Positions 7,822-16,473 of a stretch of DNA of 37,162 nt are shown piece after piece (within the stretch, counting starts at the first letter, position 1; each line of letters begins with the position of its first letter). The position numbers and the translations under genes were made by a program. The notes below the pieces were generated by a model. That model was not told the origin of the DNA. It saw only the letters and a list, made by a program, of their open reading frames with translations, and did no database searches. The stretch comes from Bradyrhizobium sp. (GTDB taxonomy: Bacteria; Pseudomonadota; Alphaproteobacteria; Rhizobiales; Xanthobacteraceae): NCBI GenBank assembly GCA_028290305.1, contig JAQGKC010000386.1:1-37162 (forward strand). Direction: 5' to 3'.

Positions 7822-8295
7822 ATGACTTCACCCAAATCTGCGTCCCGCACCGCGCTATCGGCCGTCAGCGCGGACACCATCGTCTCGTCAGTGCTGACGG
7901 TTCAAACGTCCGGATCCGGCTTCGTCGATCTCACCGCCGAGGTCGCGAAATTTGTCAGGGACGCTCGCGCGCGAGAGGGCGCGGTGACGCTGTTCATCCG
8001 CCACACCTCGGCGTCGCTGACGATACAGGAAAATGCCGATCCATCGGTGCTCGCCGATCTGATGACGGCGCTCGACCGGCTCGCGCCCGAGGACGCCGGA
8101 TGGACCCACGATACCGAAGGCCCCGACGACATGCCGGCGCACGTCAAGACCATGCTGACGGCGACTTCGCTGCACATCCCGGTCTTCAAGAGCGAACTCG
8201 CGCTGGGAACATGGCAGGCGATCTACCTGATCGAGCATCGCCGTCGTCCGCATCGGCGTGAGATCGTGCTGCAATTTACCGGCGCCACCGGCTGA
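7822..8295 (+). CDS. YjbQ family protein (UPF0047, secondary thiamine-phosphate synthase-like)
   Basis: This 157-residue protein matches the YjbQ/UPF0047 family over its whole length. The conserved core AVTLFIRHTSASLTIQENADPSVLADL carries the conserved His and Glu/Asp set, and it is followed by HVKTMLTATSLHIPV and the terminal strands GTWQAIYLIEHR. Family members form trimers and show weak thiamine-phosphate synthase activity in E. coli; the true function is unsettled. It is cytoplasmic. It is the last gene of the plus-strand run and converges on the MHS transporter gene, with a GC-rich hairpin between (8303-8328). Confidence 0.92.
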   Translation: MTSPKSASRTALSAVSADTIVSSVLTVQTSGSGFVDLTAEVAKFVRDARAREGAVTLFIRHTSASLTIQENADPSVLADLMTALDRLAPEDAGWTHDTEGPDDMPAHVKTMLTATSLHIPVFKSELALGTWQAIYLIEHRRRPHRREIVLQFTGATG

Positions 8296-8302
8296 AAGAA
8301 AA

Positions 8303-8328
8303 CCGGCCGCGGAGCGATCCGCGGCCGG
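8303..8328. terminator. GC-rich hairpin between convergent genes
   Basis: A perfect 11-base stem, CCGGCCGCGGA (8303-8313) with 8318-8328, closes on a GCGA loop. On the minus strand the far side is TTTCTTTC-like, and on the plus side only CTTGTTG follows. It probably serves both converging genes, but the U-tract is weak. Confidence 0.6.
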
Positions 8329-8375
8329 CTTGTTGCGTGTGTCCTGTCCTGCGACTGTCGCCGCCGGCAGAATTG

Positions 8376-10040
8376 TTAGTTCGTCTTGATATCGACGTCC
8401 TTGGTTTCCGGCAGGAAGAAGAAGCCAACGACCGCGGTGATCGACGCGAAGATGATCGGATACCACAGGCCCGCGTAGATATCGCCGGTCGAGGCCACGA
8501 TCGCGAACGCGGTCGCGGGCAACAGTCCGCCGAACCAGCCGTTGCCGATGTGATAGGGCAACGACATCGAGGTGTAGCGGATCTTGGTCGGGAACAGTTC
8601 GACCAGCATCGCCGCGATCGGCCCGTAGACCATGGTGACGAAAATCACCAGGATGAACAGCAGTCCGATAATCGCCGCAACCTGCGGACGGAAGATATCG
8701 AACGGATTTGACATCTTCACGATGGCTGGGTCGCCCGCCTTCGGATAACCCGCCGCGGCAACGGCTGCGGCGACGGCCGGGTTGCCAGCTTTCGCGTCGG
8801 TGTACGGCACTTCTTTGCCATTCACTGTCACCTTCACGCCCGAGCCGGGGGGGCCGTACACGGTCGAGTATTTGACCGACGACGACGCCAGGAAGGCGCG
8901 TGCCGTGTCGCACGGCGAGGTGAACACGCGGGTGCCGACCGGGTTGAACAGATCGCCGCAGCCTGCGGGATCTGTCACCACTTCGACCTTGGTCGCCTCG
9001 ATCGCTTTTTCCAGCGCCGGGTTGGCATTGGACGAGATCATCCGGAAGATCGGGAAGAAAGTCAGCGCCGCGATCAGGCAGCCGGCGAGGATGATCGGCT
9101 TGCGGCCGATCTTGTCCGACAACGCGCCGAACACGATGAAGAAGCCGGTACCGAACAATAGCGACCACGCGATCAGCAGGTTGGCAGTGTAGCCATCGAC
9201 CTTCAGGATCGATTGCAGGAAGAACAGCGCGTAGAACTGGCCGGTATACCAGACCACGCCCTGACCCATGGTGCCGCCGATCAACGCGAGTATAACGATC
9301 TTGGCATTGCTCCAGTTAGCGAAGGCTTCGGTCAGCGGAGCCTTTGAGCTTTTGCCTTCGTCCTTCATCTTCTGGAACACTGGCGATTCGTTGAGGCGCA
9401 GCCGGATCCAGACCGAAATCGCCAGCAGGACAACCGACACCAGGAACGGAATACGCCAGCCCCAGGCGGCGAATTCGGCTTCGCCGATGGCCGTTCGAGT
9501 AAACAGGATCACCAGCAGCGACAGGAACAGGCCCAGCGTGGCGGTGGTCTGAATGAACGAGGTGTAGTAGCCACGTTTGCCCTGCGGCGAATGCTCGGCC
9601 ACATAGGTGGCTGCTCCGCCATACTCGCCGCCGAGCGCAAGGCCCTGCGCCAGACGCAACGCGATCAGGATAACCGGGGCCGCAAAGCCGATGGTTGCCG
9701 CGTTGGGTAGCAGGCCGACGATGAAGGTCGATAGACCCATAATGAGGATGGTGACGAGGAAGGTATATTTGCGTCCGACGATGTCGCCGATGCGCCCGAA
9801 AACGATGGCGCCGAAGGGACGCACCAGAAAGCCGGCGGCGAAAGCGAGCAGCGCGAAAATATCGCGCGTTCCCGGTGGATAGGCGCTGAAGAATTGCGCG
9901 CCGATAATGCTGGCGAGCGATCCGTAAAGATAGAAATCATACCATTCGAAAACGGTACCGAGCGATGAAGCGAGAATGACGAAACGTTCGTCCTTCGTCA
10001 TGCCTCCGGTTCTAGCTTGCGTCACAGCCATTGTGGACAT
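8376..10040 (-). CDS. MFS transporter, metabolite:H+ symporter (MHS) family, with periplasmic insert
   Basis: This 554-residue protein has twelve membrane helices. The MHS signatures are present: ASSLGTVFEWYDFYLYGSLA in helix 1, FGRIGDIVGRK (residues 81-91), RLAQGLALGGEYGGAATYVAEH (129-150) and FGALSDKIGRK (304-314). MHS proteins import organic acids or osmolytes such as dicarboxylates, proline/betaine, shikimate or short carboxylates with protons. About 115 extra residues (roughly 336-452) lie between helices 9 and 10 on the periplasmic side, with two Cys (361, 377) and a beta-like VKVTVNGKEVPY stretch, making it longer than the usual 420-450 residues. It is divergent from a LuxR-type response regulator that may control it. 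GGGGAG stands ten bases ahead of the ATG. Confidence 0.9.
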   Translation of the reverse strand: MSTMAVTQARTGGMTKDERFVILASSLGTVFEWYDFYLYGSLASIIGAQFFSAYPPGTRDIFALLAFAAGFLVRPFGAIVFGRIGDIVGRKYTFLVTILIMGLSTFIVGLLPNAATIGFAAPVILIALRLAQGLALGGEYGGAATYVAEHSPQGKRGYYTSFIQTTATLGLFLSLLVILFTRTAIGEAEFAAWGWRIPFLVSVVLLAISVWIRLRLNESPVFQKMKDEGKSSKAPLTEAFANWSNAKIVILALIGGTMGQGVVWYTGQFYALFFLQSILKVDGYTANLLIAWSLLFGTGFFIVFGALSDKIGRKPIILAGCLIAALTFFPIFRMISSNANPALEKAIEATKVEVVTDPAGCGDLFNPVGTRVFTSPCDTARAFLASSSVKYSTVYGPPGSGVKVTVNGKEVPYTDAKAGNPAVAAAVAAAGYPKAGDPAIVKMSNPFDIFRPQVAAIIGLLFILVIFVTMVYGPIAAMLVELFPTKIRYTSMSLPYHIGNGWFGGLLPATAFAIVASTGDIYAGLWYPIIFASITAVVGFFFLPETKDVDIKTN

Positions 10041-10397
10041 TTTGGTTCGCTCCCCGAATTCGTTGATTCTATGCTCGCCCCCATGCGCCGAACTGGGCCG
10101 GATTGAATCATGGGCTTCTCTTCAGGGTAACATCGCCGTGAAACCTCTCCCAATAAGACTTTTGGCCCTCTGCGCAGCTATGTCGGGGAAGTCACCAAAC
10201 ATTTAGACCACCGTCCGCCGCTCCGCGTTCTCGAGTGTTGCGGCGCACAAATCGGGGCGGGTTAACCGCTTTGCCGCAAGGCAATATTGCGCGCTTGCAT
10301 GCGGCCGCTCGTCAGGGGACAATTGTGGGAAGAAAAACTCGCTTGGCAGGCCCACAAAGCGGCCACGGGTTTGCCGCAACCCTCTTGCAAGAAATAG
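10041..10397. other. Intergenic region between divergent transporter and response-regulator genes
   Basis: These 357 bases should hold the promoters of both divergent genes. I see no convincing -35/-10 pair, no -24/-12 sigma-54 pair with correct spacing, and no strong inverted repeat. No gene is supported here. Confidence 0.5.
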
Positions 10398-11075
10398 ATG
10401 ACTGCCACTACCAGCAACCACCTCGTTATTGCCGATGACCATCCGCTGTTTCGCGATGCGTTGCGACAGGCGGTTGCAAGCGTTGTCACCTCGGCGAAGA
10501 TCGACGAGGCCGGCTCATTCGATGAGTTGACCGCATTGCTTGAGCAGGATTCCGATGTCGACCTGATCATGCTCGATCTGACGATGCCGGGAATCAGCGG
10601 CTTTTCAGGCCTGATTTACCTGCGCGCCCAATATCCGGCGATTCCCGTGGTGATCGTATCCGCTAGCGACGATGGTGGCACGATCCGCAGGTCGCTGGAT
10701 TTCGGCGCTTCAGGGTTCATACCCAAGCGGTTCGGCGTCGAGACGTTGCGCGATGCGATCGTGAAGGTGATGGACGGCGACGTCTGGATACCGCCGGATA
10801 CCGATCTGTCAGCCGCCACTGATCCGGACATGACTCGCCTGCGCGACCGGCTGGTGACGCTGACCCCGCAGCAGGTGAGGGTGCTCATGATGCTGTCGGA
10901 GGGTTTGCTCAACAAGCAGATCGCCTATGAGCTTGGCGTGTCGGAAGCGACGATCAAGGCGCATGTATCGGCGATTCTGCAAAAGCTGGGCGTCGAGAGC
11001 CGCACCCAGGCCGTGATCGCGGCAGCGAAAATTGCCGGTGGCCAATGGCGGCAAGGCTCGCCGTCCCCGCAATAG
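10398..11075 (+). CDS. LuxR/NarL-family response regulator (CrbR/ErdR-like)
   Basis: This 225-residue protein has an N-terminal receiver domain with acidic residues Asp13/Asp14, the phospho-acceptor Asp60 in LIMLDLTMPG and the conserved Lys110 in GFIPK. A C-terminal LuxR-type HTH spans about residues 155-210 (LTPQQVRVLMMLSEGLLNKQIAYELGVSEATIKAHV). It should be a DNA-binding transcription activator switched by phosphorylation. Its stop is two bases from the stop of the convergent hybrid kinase. Together they resemble CrbS/CrbR of Vibrio and MxtR/ErdR of Pseudomonas, which turn on acetyl-CoA synthetase and acetate uptake; that pairing is inference from architecture and adjacency. The divergent MHS transporter is a plausible target. 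Confidence 0.9.
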   Translation: MTATTSNHLVIADDHPLFRDALRQAVASVVTSAKIDEAGSFDELTALLEQDSDVDLIMLDLTMPGISGFSGLIYLRAQYPAIPVVIVSASDDGGTIRRSLDFGASGFIPKRFGVETLRDAIVKVMDGDVWIPPDTDLSAATDPDMTRLRDRLVTLTPQQVRVLMMLSEGLLNKQIAYELGVSEATIKAHVSAILQKLGVESRTQAVIAAAKIAGGQWRQGSPSPQ

Positions 11076-11077
11076 GA

Positions 11078-14000
11078 TTATTCCGCCGCCACCATCTGCT
11101 GGGTGCGCCATTGACCGATCAAAGCCCGCAGCGATGCCGGTTTGACCGGCTTGTTGAGCACCGCAATGTTCTCTTCCCGCGCCGCGGCCCGTACATGTGG
11201 GCTGCGATCCGCGGTGATCAGGATGGCCGGAATGCTGTCGCCGAACCGGCGGCGAATGTCCCGGATCGCGGCAAGGCCGTTACCGCGGTCGAGATGATAG
11301 TCGACCAGCAATCCCGTGACCCGTCCGCCCGCGGCCGCGATCGCCTCGATGGCGGCATCGGGATCGGCCACCGCGATGACCGCGGCGTCCCAGGCTTTCA
11401 ATAGCGTCTTCATGCCGTCCAGAATCGCCGCATCGTTCTCGATGCAAACGATGAGGGCGCCGCTCATCGGCGTCTTGGAAAGCGGCGTCGCGCTGGTGAC
11501 TGCGGCGGTGTGATTGATGGCTTTCGCGGTCGGCACCGTCACGGAAAAAAACGAACCGCCGCTGACATTGGAGTCGAGCGCAATGCCGTGGTTGAGGACG
11601 CGGGCGAGGCGCTCGACGATCGACAGCCCCAGCCCAAGGCCACGCGCAATCCGCGCGCCCTGTTCCAGCCGGTGAAATTCCTTGAAGATCTCGCCGCGCT
11701 TGAGAATGGGGATGCCGACGCCGGTGTCATAAATGCCGATCCGCAGCGATTGGCCGTGACGCCGGCACCCGACCAGCACGCGCCCGCGCGGCGTATATTT
11801 GATGGCGTTGGAGATCAGGTTCTGCAGCAGCCGCCGCAGCAACAGGCGATCGGATTCCACCGGCAGCGAACAGGGCACGAATGTCAGCTTCAACCCCTTG
11901 GCCCGCGCCAGCGGTGCAAACTCGATTTCAAGCGACCGCATCAGGTCGCCGATCTTGAAGCTTGTGACCGACGTCGTCATGGCGCCGGCGTCGAGCCGTG
12001 AAATATCCAGCAGCGCACCGAGGATCTCTTCGATCGCCTCGAGGGAATCGTCGATGTTTTCGACCAGCCGTGAATCCTCGCCGCCGTTTTGGCGCTCGAC
12101 GAGGCTCGTCACATAGAGCCGCGCCGCATTCAGCGGCTGCAGGATGTCGTGGCTCGCTGCCGCCAGAAAGCGCGTCTTCGAAATGTTGGCGTCCTCGGCG
12201 GTGCTCTTGGCCAGCGCCAGTTCCGAATTCAGACGGGTCAGCTCCTCGGTGCGATCCCGCACGCGCTTTTCCAGGGTTGCGTTGGAGCGTTCCAGCGCTT
12301 CGGCGGCCTCGAAGCTCGGCGTGACATCGGAGAAGGTGATGACCAGCCCGCCGCCGGGCATCCGGTTGGAACGCACCTCGATCACCATGTGGCGATCCGG
12401 CAGCCGTTCCAGATACGGTTCGCCTTCGGTGGTATAGGCAGTCAGGCGCATTTCGATCAAGGCGTCGCTGTCACCGAAGCCCGGTGGGCTGATCGCGCCC
12501 ATGAATTCGAGGATTTCCCGGAGCGGAATCCCGATCTGCACGAGGTGCAGCGGTAACCCAAGAATTTCAGCGAACTGCCGGTTTGAACAGATCAGTTGCA
12601 AATCCGCATCGAACACGGCGATGCCCTGCCGCACATGGTTCAGCGCGGTCTGCAATATCTCACGATTGAAATGAAGCGCGGCGTGGGAGTCGTCGAGCAG
12701 TTTAAGCGCTGCCTTGGCGGATACGGTGCGCTTGCGCAGCAACAGCGACATCACCAGGCGCGAGGACGCAGCGCCGATCGAGGAAGCGATCAGATGCTCC
12801 GCATGCTGCAGCAACTCAAAGTCGGCCGGCGCTGCCGGTTCGAGGAGGGCGTGGTGGGTGGCGGCGAAGGCTTCGAACGAATGCCGGGCCCGATCGGGGC
12901 CGAGATACTGCGCCACCGTGCTCTGAATATCGTGCACTGTCACTGTGGTGCGCCAGCGCCGGAATGTCGGTGCAATCGGCGCGAGCGCGTGCGGCACAAA
13001 CAGGTCCGCTTGCAATCGTTCGATCGAGGACGGCTGGCGCGCGAGCGACAGCACGACATAGGTCAGGAGGTTGAGCGAGAGTGACCAGAGGGCGCCGTGC
13101 AGAAGCGGCGGCAAATCGGCGCCGAACAGCGCTTGCGGACGCAGCGCCTCGATGCCGAAAGGGCCGTGCTGCAGCAGCATGAGGCCGGCGGTATTGCCGT
13201 CCAGGAAGCTCGGAAGAAACAGCGTATAGATCCATACGGCAATGCCGACCAGCATGCCTCCCATCGCGCCTCGCGCGGTCGCACGCCGCCAAAAAAGACC
13301 GCCGAAAAACGCCGGCGCGAGCTGCGCGATGGCTGCGAAGGACAACAGGCCGATCGCCGCCAATTGCGTGTTGCCAAGCATGCGGTAGTAAAAATAGGCC
13401 ATCACCATGATGGCGAAAATCGCAAAGCGGCGAACCCTGAGCAGGAAGTCGCCAAAATCCTTCTGGCCTGCACGTGATTCCACGCTGCGCTGCAGCACCA
13501 GCGGCACGACGATATCATTCGAGACCATGATCGAAAGGGCGACGCATTCCACGATCACCATGGCGGTTGCCGCCGACAGGCCTCCGACAAAAACGCCGAC
13601 GCTGAGCAAGGGAGCATTTCCCTCCATCGGCAACGCCAGCACATACATGTCGCTGTCGACCGCGCCGAACGGAAAGATCACCAGACCTGCGATGGCGATC
13701 GGAATCACGAACAGGTTGATGGCGACCAGATACAGCGGAAACAGCCAGCGCGCCCGGCCTACCTCGGCGTCGCTGGAATTCTCGACCACGCTGACGTGAA
13801 ACTGGCGTGGCAGCAGCACGATCGCGCAAAACGACAACAGCACCATGGTGATGAAATTGCCGATCGAGGGCACGTAGTCGATGGCCCGCACGGCTTCCGG
13901 CGTTTTCATCGCGCGTTCGATCAGCTCGACCGGGCTGAACATCCAGAACGTGACGAATGCGCCGGCCGCGATAAAGGCCACCAGCTTCACGATGGATTCG

Positions 14001-14587
14001 GTGGCCACCGCCAGCATCAGGCCGTGCTGATGTTCCGTCGCGTCGGTCTGGCGGGTGCCGAACAGCACCGCGAATGTCGCCATCGCCAGCGTGACGGTCA
14101 GCGCGATGTCGCCGATGATCGGAATGCGGGAGAAGGCCTCGTCTTCGCTGAGGATCGTTTCAAGCGACGACGCCACGGCCTTGAGCTGGAGCGCGATGTA
14201 GGGAACCGACCCGATAATCGCGATCAGCGCCACGGTTGCGGCGACGGCCTGGCTCTTGCCGTAGCGCGCGGCGATGAAATCGGCGATCGAGGTGATGTTC
14301 TGCGATTTCGCTAGCTGGATCACCCGGCGGAGCAGCGGCGTGCAGAACCCGATCATCAGGATCGGGCCGATATAGATCGCGAGGAAATCCACGCTGGTGC
14401 GGGAGGCGAATCCGACCGAGCCGAAAAACGTCCAGGACGTGCAATAGATCGCCAGCGACAGCGGATAGATCAGCGCGCTGGCGCGACCGCGCTGCGTCGG
14501 CGAAAGGCGGTCGCCATAGCTCGCGACGAAAAACAGGAACCCGATGTAGCCGAATGCGGCTGCGATCACGCCCCAGTCGTGCAGCAT
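11078..14587 (-). CDS. SSF-domain hybrid sensor histidine kinase/response regulator (CrbS/MxtR-like)
   Basis: A very large inner-membrane protein of 1169 residues. Residues 1 to about 515 form a sodium:solute symporter-like domain with 12-13 hydrophobic segments. A linker region (about 530-640) and a PAS domain (about 645-757, GIAVFDADLQLICSN) follow, then a coiled coil (760-800). The histidine kinase has the H-box FLAAASHDILQPL (His813), the N-box LLQNLISNAIKY, the G-boxes YDTGVGI and RGLGLGLSIV. The C-terminal receiver (about 1043-1160) has Asp1096 in LLVDYHLD and Lys1146. The order SSF-PAS-HK-REC is that of CrbS and MxtR, which sense acetate or related carboxylates. The likely partner is the tail-to-tail response regulator. 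GGGAG lies eight bases before the start. Confidence 0.92.
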   Translation of the reverse strand: MLHDWGVIAAAFGYIGFLFFVASYGDRLSPTQRGRASALIYPLSLAIYCTSWTFFGSVGFASRTSVDFLAIYIGPILMIGFCTPLLRRVIQLAKSQNITSIADFIAARYGKSQAVAATVALIAIIGSVPYIALQLKAVASSLETILSEDEAFSRIPIIGDIALTVTLAMATFAVLFGTRQTDATEHQHGLMLAVATESIVKLVAFIAAGAFVTFWMFSPVELIERAMKTPEAVRAIDYVPSIGNFITMVLLSFCAIVLLPRQFHVSVVENSSDAEVGRARWLFPLYLVAINLFVIPIAIAGLVIFPFGAVDSDMYVLALPMEGNAPLLSVGVFVGGLSAATAMVIVECVALSIMVSNDIVVPLVLQRSVESRAGQKDFGDFLLRVRRFAIFAIMVMAYFYYRMLGNTQLAAIGLLSFAAIAQLAPAFFGGLFWRRATARGAMGGMLVGIAVWIYTLFLPSFLDGNTAGLMLLQHGPFGIEALRPQALFGADLPPLLHGALWSLSLNLLTYVVLSLARQPSSIERLQADLFVPHALAPIAPTFRRWRTTVTVHDIQSTVAQYLGPDRARHSFEAFAATHHALLEPAAPADFELLQHAEHLIASSIGAASSRLVMSLLLRKRTVSAKAALKLLDDSHAALHFNREILQTALNHVRQGIAVFDADLQLICSNRQFAEILGLPLHLVQIGIPLREILEFMGAISPPGFGDSDALIEMRLTAYTTEGEPYLERLPDRHMVIEVRSNRMPGGGLVITFSDVTPSFEAAEALERSNATLEKRVRDRTEELTRLNSELALAKSTAEDANISKTRFLAAASHDILQPLNAARLYVTSLVERQNGGEDSRLVENIDDSLEAIEEILGALLDISRLDAGAMTTSVTSFKIGDLMRSLEIEFAPLARAKGLKLTFVPCSLPVESDRLLLRRLLQNLISNAIKYTPRGRVLVGCRRHGQSLRIGIYDTGVGIPILKRGEIFKEFHRLEQGARIARGLGLGLSIVERLARVLNHGIALDSNVSGGSFFSVTVPTAKAINHTAAVTSATPLSKTPMSGALIVCIENDAAILDGMKTLLKAWDAAVIAVADPDAAIEAIAAAGGRVTGLLVDYHLDRGNGLAAIRDIRRRFGDSIPAILITADRSPHVRAAAREENIAVLNKPVKPASLRALIGQWRTQQMVAAE

Positions 14588-14698
14588 CGCTGCTTACTCC
14601 CTGTGGAGGCTCGAGCCCCGATCCATTGGCAATCTAACGCTTTGCGCCACCGCAAGCGACAGCGATTTCCCCGGGAAATTGAGGAATTAAGATCGTCG
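14588..14698. other. Intergenic gap before the hybrid kinase gene
   Basis: These 111 bases between the hybrid kinase start and the glpM stop hold the kinase ribosome binding site and presumably its promoter. I see no terminator for the hemA-glpM unit and no supported gene. Confidence 0.4.
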
Positions 14699-15028
14699 TT
14701 AAGTCCAGCGGGGCGCGAGGAAAATACCCAGCGCGACGATAGCCCAGGCGGCAAGCCCGCCCAGCAGGGCGATGCGGTAGTCGACGCGATCGACTGCGAA
14801 ATAGCAGACGCCCAAAAAAGCAAGATAGGCCGGGATCGTCTTGGCGCCGGCGGTACAGGCTTCCCGGAACCCGGCATTGTCGTTTTTCGCGCCCACGATC
14901 AGCAGTGCAATCAGGGCAAAGGTCGGAAACAACGGCAGGATGCCGGGCAAGGTATTGCCCCGTCTGGACAACCAGACAATTGCCGCCGTCACCAGGCCGC
15001 CGGCAATGCCTTTCCAGACCATTTCCAT
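14699..15028 (-). CDS. glpM: GlpM family small membrane protein
   Basis: This 109-residue protein has four predicted membrane segments and matches the GlpM family. The conserved NTLPGILPLFPTFALIALLIVG stretch is its main signature; the rest is hydrophobic (AYLAFLGVCYFAVDRV and LLGGLAAWAIVALGIFLA). GlpM was described in Pseudomonas as affecting alginate production, but its biochemical function is unknown. It starts eight bases after the hemA stop, so it is the second gene of a hemA-glpM unit and would share the FixK-type control upstream. The link to heme synthesis is positional only. Confidence 0.75.
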   Translation of the reverse strand: MEMVWKGIAGGLVTAAIVWLSRRGNTLPGILPLFPTFALIALLIVGAKNDNAGFREACTAGAKTIPAYLAFLGVCYFAVDRVDYRIALLGGLAAWAIVALGIFLAPRWT

Positions 15029-15036
15029 TAGCGCGG

Positions 15037-16266
15037 TTATTCAGCCGCCAGGGATTTCTCGCGAAGCGGCAGTCCAAGGCGATCCCAGACCTGCACCAGG
15101 GCTTCGGCGAGCTGATCGATCAATCCGTCGTCGTGATAGGGCGACGGCGTGATCCGCAGCCGCTCGGTGCCTTTGGCAACGGTCGGATAATTGATCGGCT
15201 GGATGTAGATGCTGTGCTCCTCCAGCAAAATGTCGCAGGCCCGCTTGCAGCGTTCGGGATCGCCGACGAACAGCGGCACGATATGGGTCTCGCTCGACAT
15301 GACCGGCAGTCCTGCCGCGGAAAGGATCGCCTTGACGCGAGCGGCGCGGTCCTGATGGCGTTCGCGTTCCCAGCTCGAGGTTTTGAGGTGCCGGATCGCG
15401 GCGGTCGCGGCCGAGCAGATCGCCGGTGGCAGCGCGGTGGTGAAGATAAAGCCGGGGGCGTAGGAGCGGACCGCGTCGATGACGTCGGAAGTTCCGGCAA
15501 TGTAGCCGCCGAGACAGCCGAATGCCTTGGCGAGCGTGCCTTCGAGAATATCGATGCGGTGCATGACGCCATCGCGCTCGGCGATGCCGCCACCGCGCGG
15601 ACCATACATGCCGACGGCATGAACTTCGTCGACATAGGTCATCGCGCCGTAGCGCTCGGCGAGGTCGCATATCTTCGCAAGCGGCGCGATATCGCCGTCC
15701 ATCGAATACAGGCTCTCGCAGGCAATCAGTTTCGGCCGGTCGGACCCCGCCGCGCGCAGCAGTTCTTCCAGATGCGCCATGTCGCTATGGCGGAACACCT
15801 GGCGTTCGCTGCCGGACTGGCGGATGCCTTCGATCATCGAATTGTGGTTGAGCGCGTCGGACAGGATCAGGCAGTTCGGAATCAGCTTGGCGATGGTCGC
15901 AATGCCGGTCTGGTTCGAGACATAGCCCGAGGTGAACAGCAGCGCCGCGTCCTTGCCATGCAGATCGGCCAATTCCTGCTCGAGCTGCACCAGGGGGTGA
16001 TGAGTGCCCGCGATGTTACGGGTGCCGCCGGCACCGGTGCCCACCCTGGTGGCGGTCTCGACCATGGCGCCGACCACCTTGGGATGCTGACCCATTCCGA
16101 GATAATCGTTGGAACACCAGATCACGACATTGCGCGGCCCTTTCGGGCAATGCCAGACCGCGTGGGGAAATCGGCCTGCGATACGTTCGAGATCGGCGAA
16201 AACCCGGTAGCGCCGCTCCTCGTGCAGGCGGTCGAGAGCGGAACTGAAGAACTTGGCATAATCCAT
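15037..16266 (-). CDS. hemA: 5-aminolevulinate synthase
   Basis: This 409-residue enzyme is PLP-dependent and makes 5-aminolevulinate from glycine and succinyl-CoA, the first step of heme synthesis by the Shemin (C4) route used by alphaproteobacteria. Visible signatures are the substrate-binding N-terminus ([23 protein letters not shown]), [34 protein letters not shown], the PLP-contacting [17 protein letters not shown] with Asp213, and the Schiff-base Lys247 in [16 protein letters not shown]. The length is normal. It leads a two-gene unit with glpM. A perfect FixK/FNR box about 140 bases upstream suggests induction at low oxygen, as known for hemA in Bradyrhizobium. Confidence 0.97.
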   Translation of the reverse strand: MDYAKFFSSALDRLHEERRYRVFADLERIAGRFPHAVWHCPKGPRNVVIWCSNDYLGMGQHPKVVGAMVETATRVGTGAGGTRNIAGTHHPLVQLEQELADLHGKDAALLFTSGYVSNQTGIATIAKLIPNCLILSDALNHNSMIEGIRQSGSERQVFRHSDMAHLEELLRAAGSDRPKLIACESLYSMDGDIAPLAKICDLAERYGAMTYVDEVHAVGMYGPRGGGIAERDGVMHRIDILEGTLAKAFGCLGGYIAGTSDVIDAVRSYAPGFIFTTALPPAICSAATAAIRHLKTSSWERERHQDRAARVKAILSAAGLPVMSSETHIVPLFVGDPERCKRACDILLEEHSIYIQPINYPTVAKGTERLRITPSPYHDDGLIDQLAEALVQVWDRLGLPLREKSLAAE

Positions 16267-16394
16267 CGCAAAACCTGAAACGGGAGCTTAAGGCCGGGGC
16301 GGCGCGGTCTTTTTAGAGCTTTTCCAGCTTTAATGTCGAGCCGAAATCGGCCTTCAGAAGCCCCAGGGGTGCGGGACCGGATTGCTCCAAACGC

Positions 16395-16418
16395 GGATCA
16401 AAACTTGATCCTGATCAA
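16395..16418 (-). promoter_or_regulatory. FixK/FNR-type box upstream of hemA, with an extra overlapping half-site
   Basis: TTGATCCTGATCAA (16405-16418) is a perfect TTGAT-N4-ATCAA site for FixK2/FNR-type regulators, about 140 bases ahead of hemA. The left half-site is shared with a second palindrome, GGATCAA (16395-16401) and TTGATCC (16405-16411), so three half-sites lie in 24 bases. Confidence 0.8.
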
Positions 16419-16473
16419 CACGCTAAATACGTTTTGCTGCCTCAGTATTTTTCTTCTGAACCAAATGCAGCAT

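Noticed and set aside
10150..10200. Sigma-54-like sequence TTGGCCCTCTGCGC upstream of the response regulator
   Set aside because: The GG and GC dinucleotides are not spaced as in a -24/-12 promoter.
11078..14587. Reading the SSF domain as a separate transporter gene fused by error to a kinase
   Set aside because: The frame is continuous and the SSF-PAS-kinase-receiver order is a known architecture (CrbS/MxtR), so no fusion artefact is needed.
14905..16278. A 457-residue plus-strand open frame opposite hemA
   Set aside because: It is the exact complement of a clear aminolevulinate synthase gene and has no recognisable motif.
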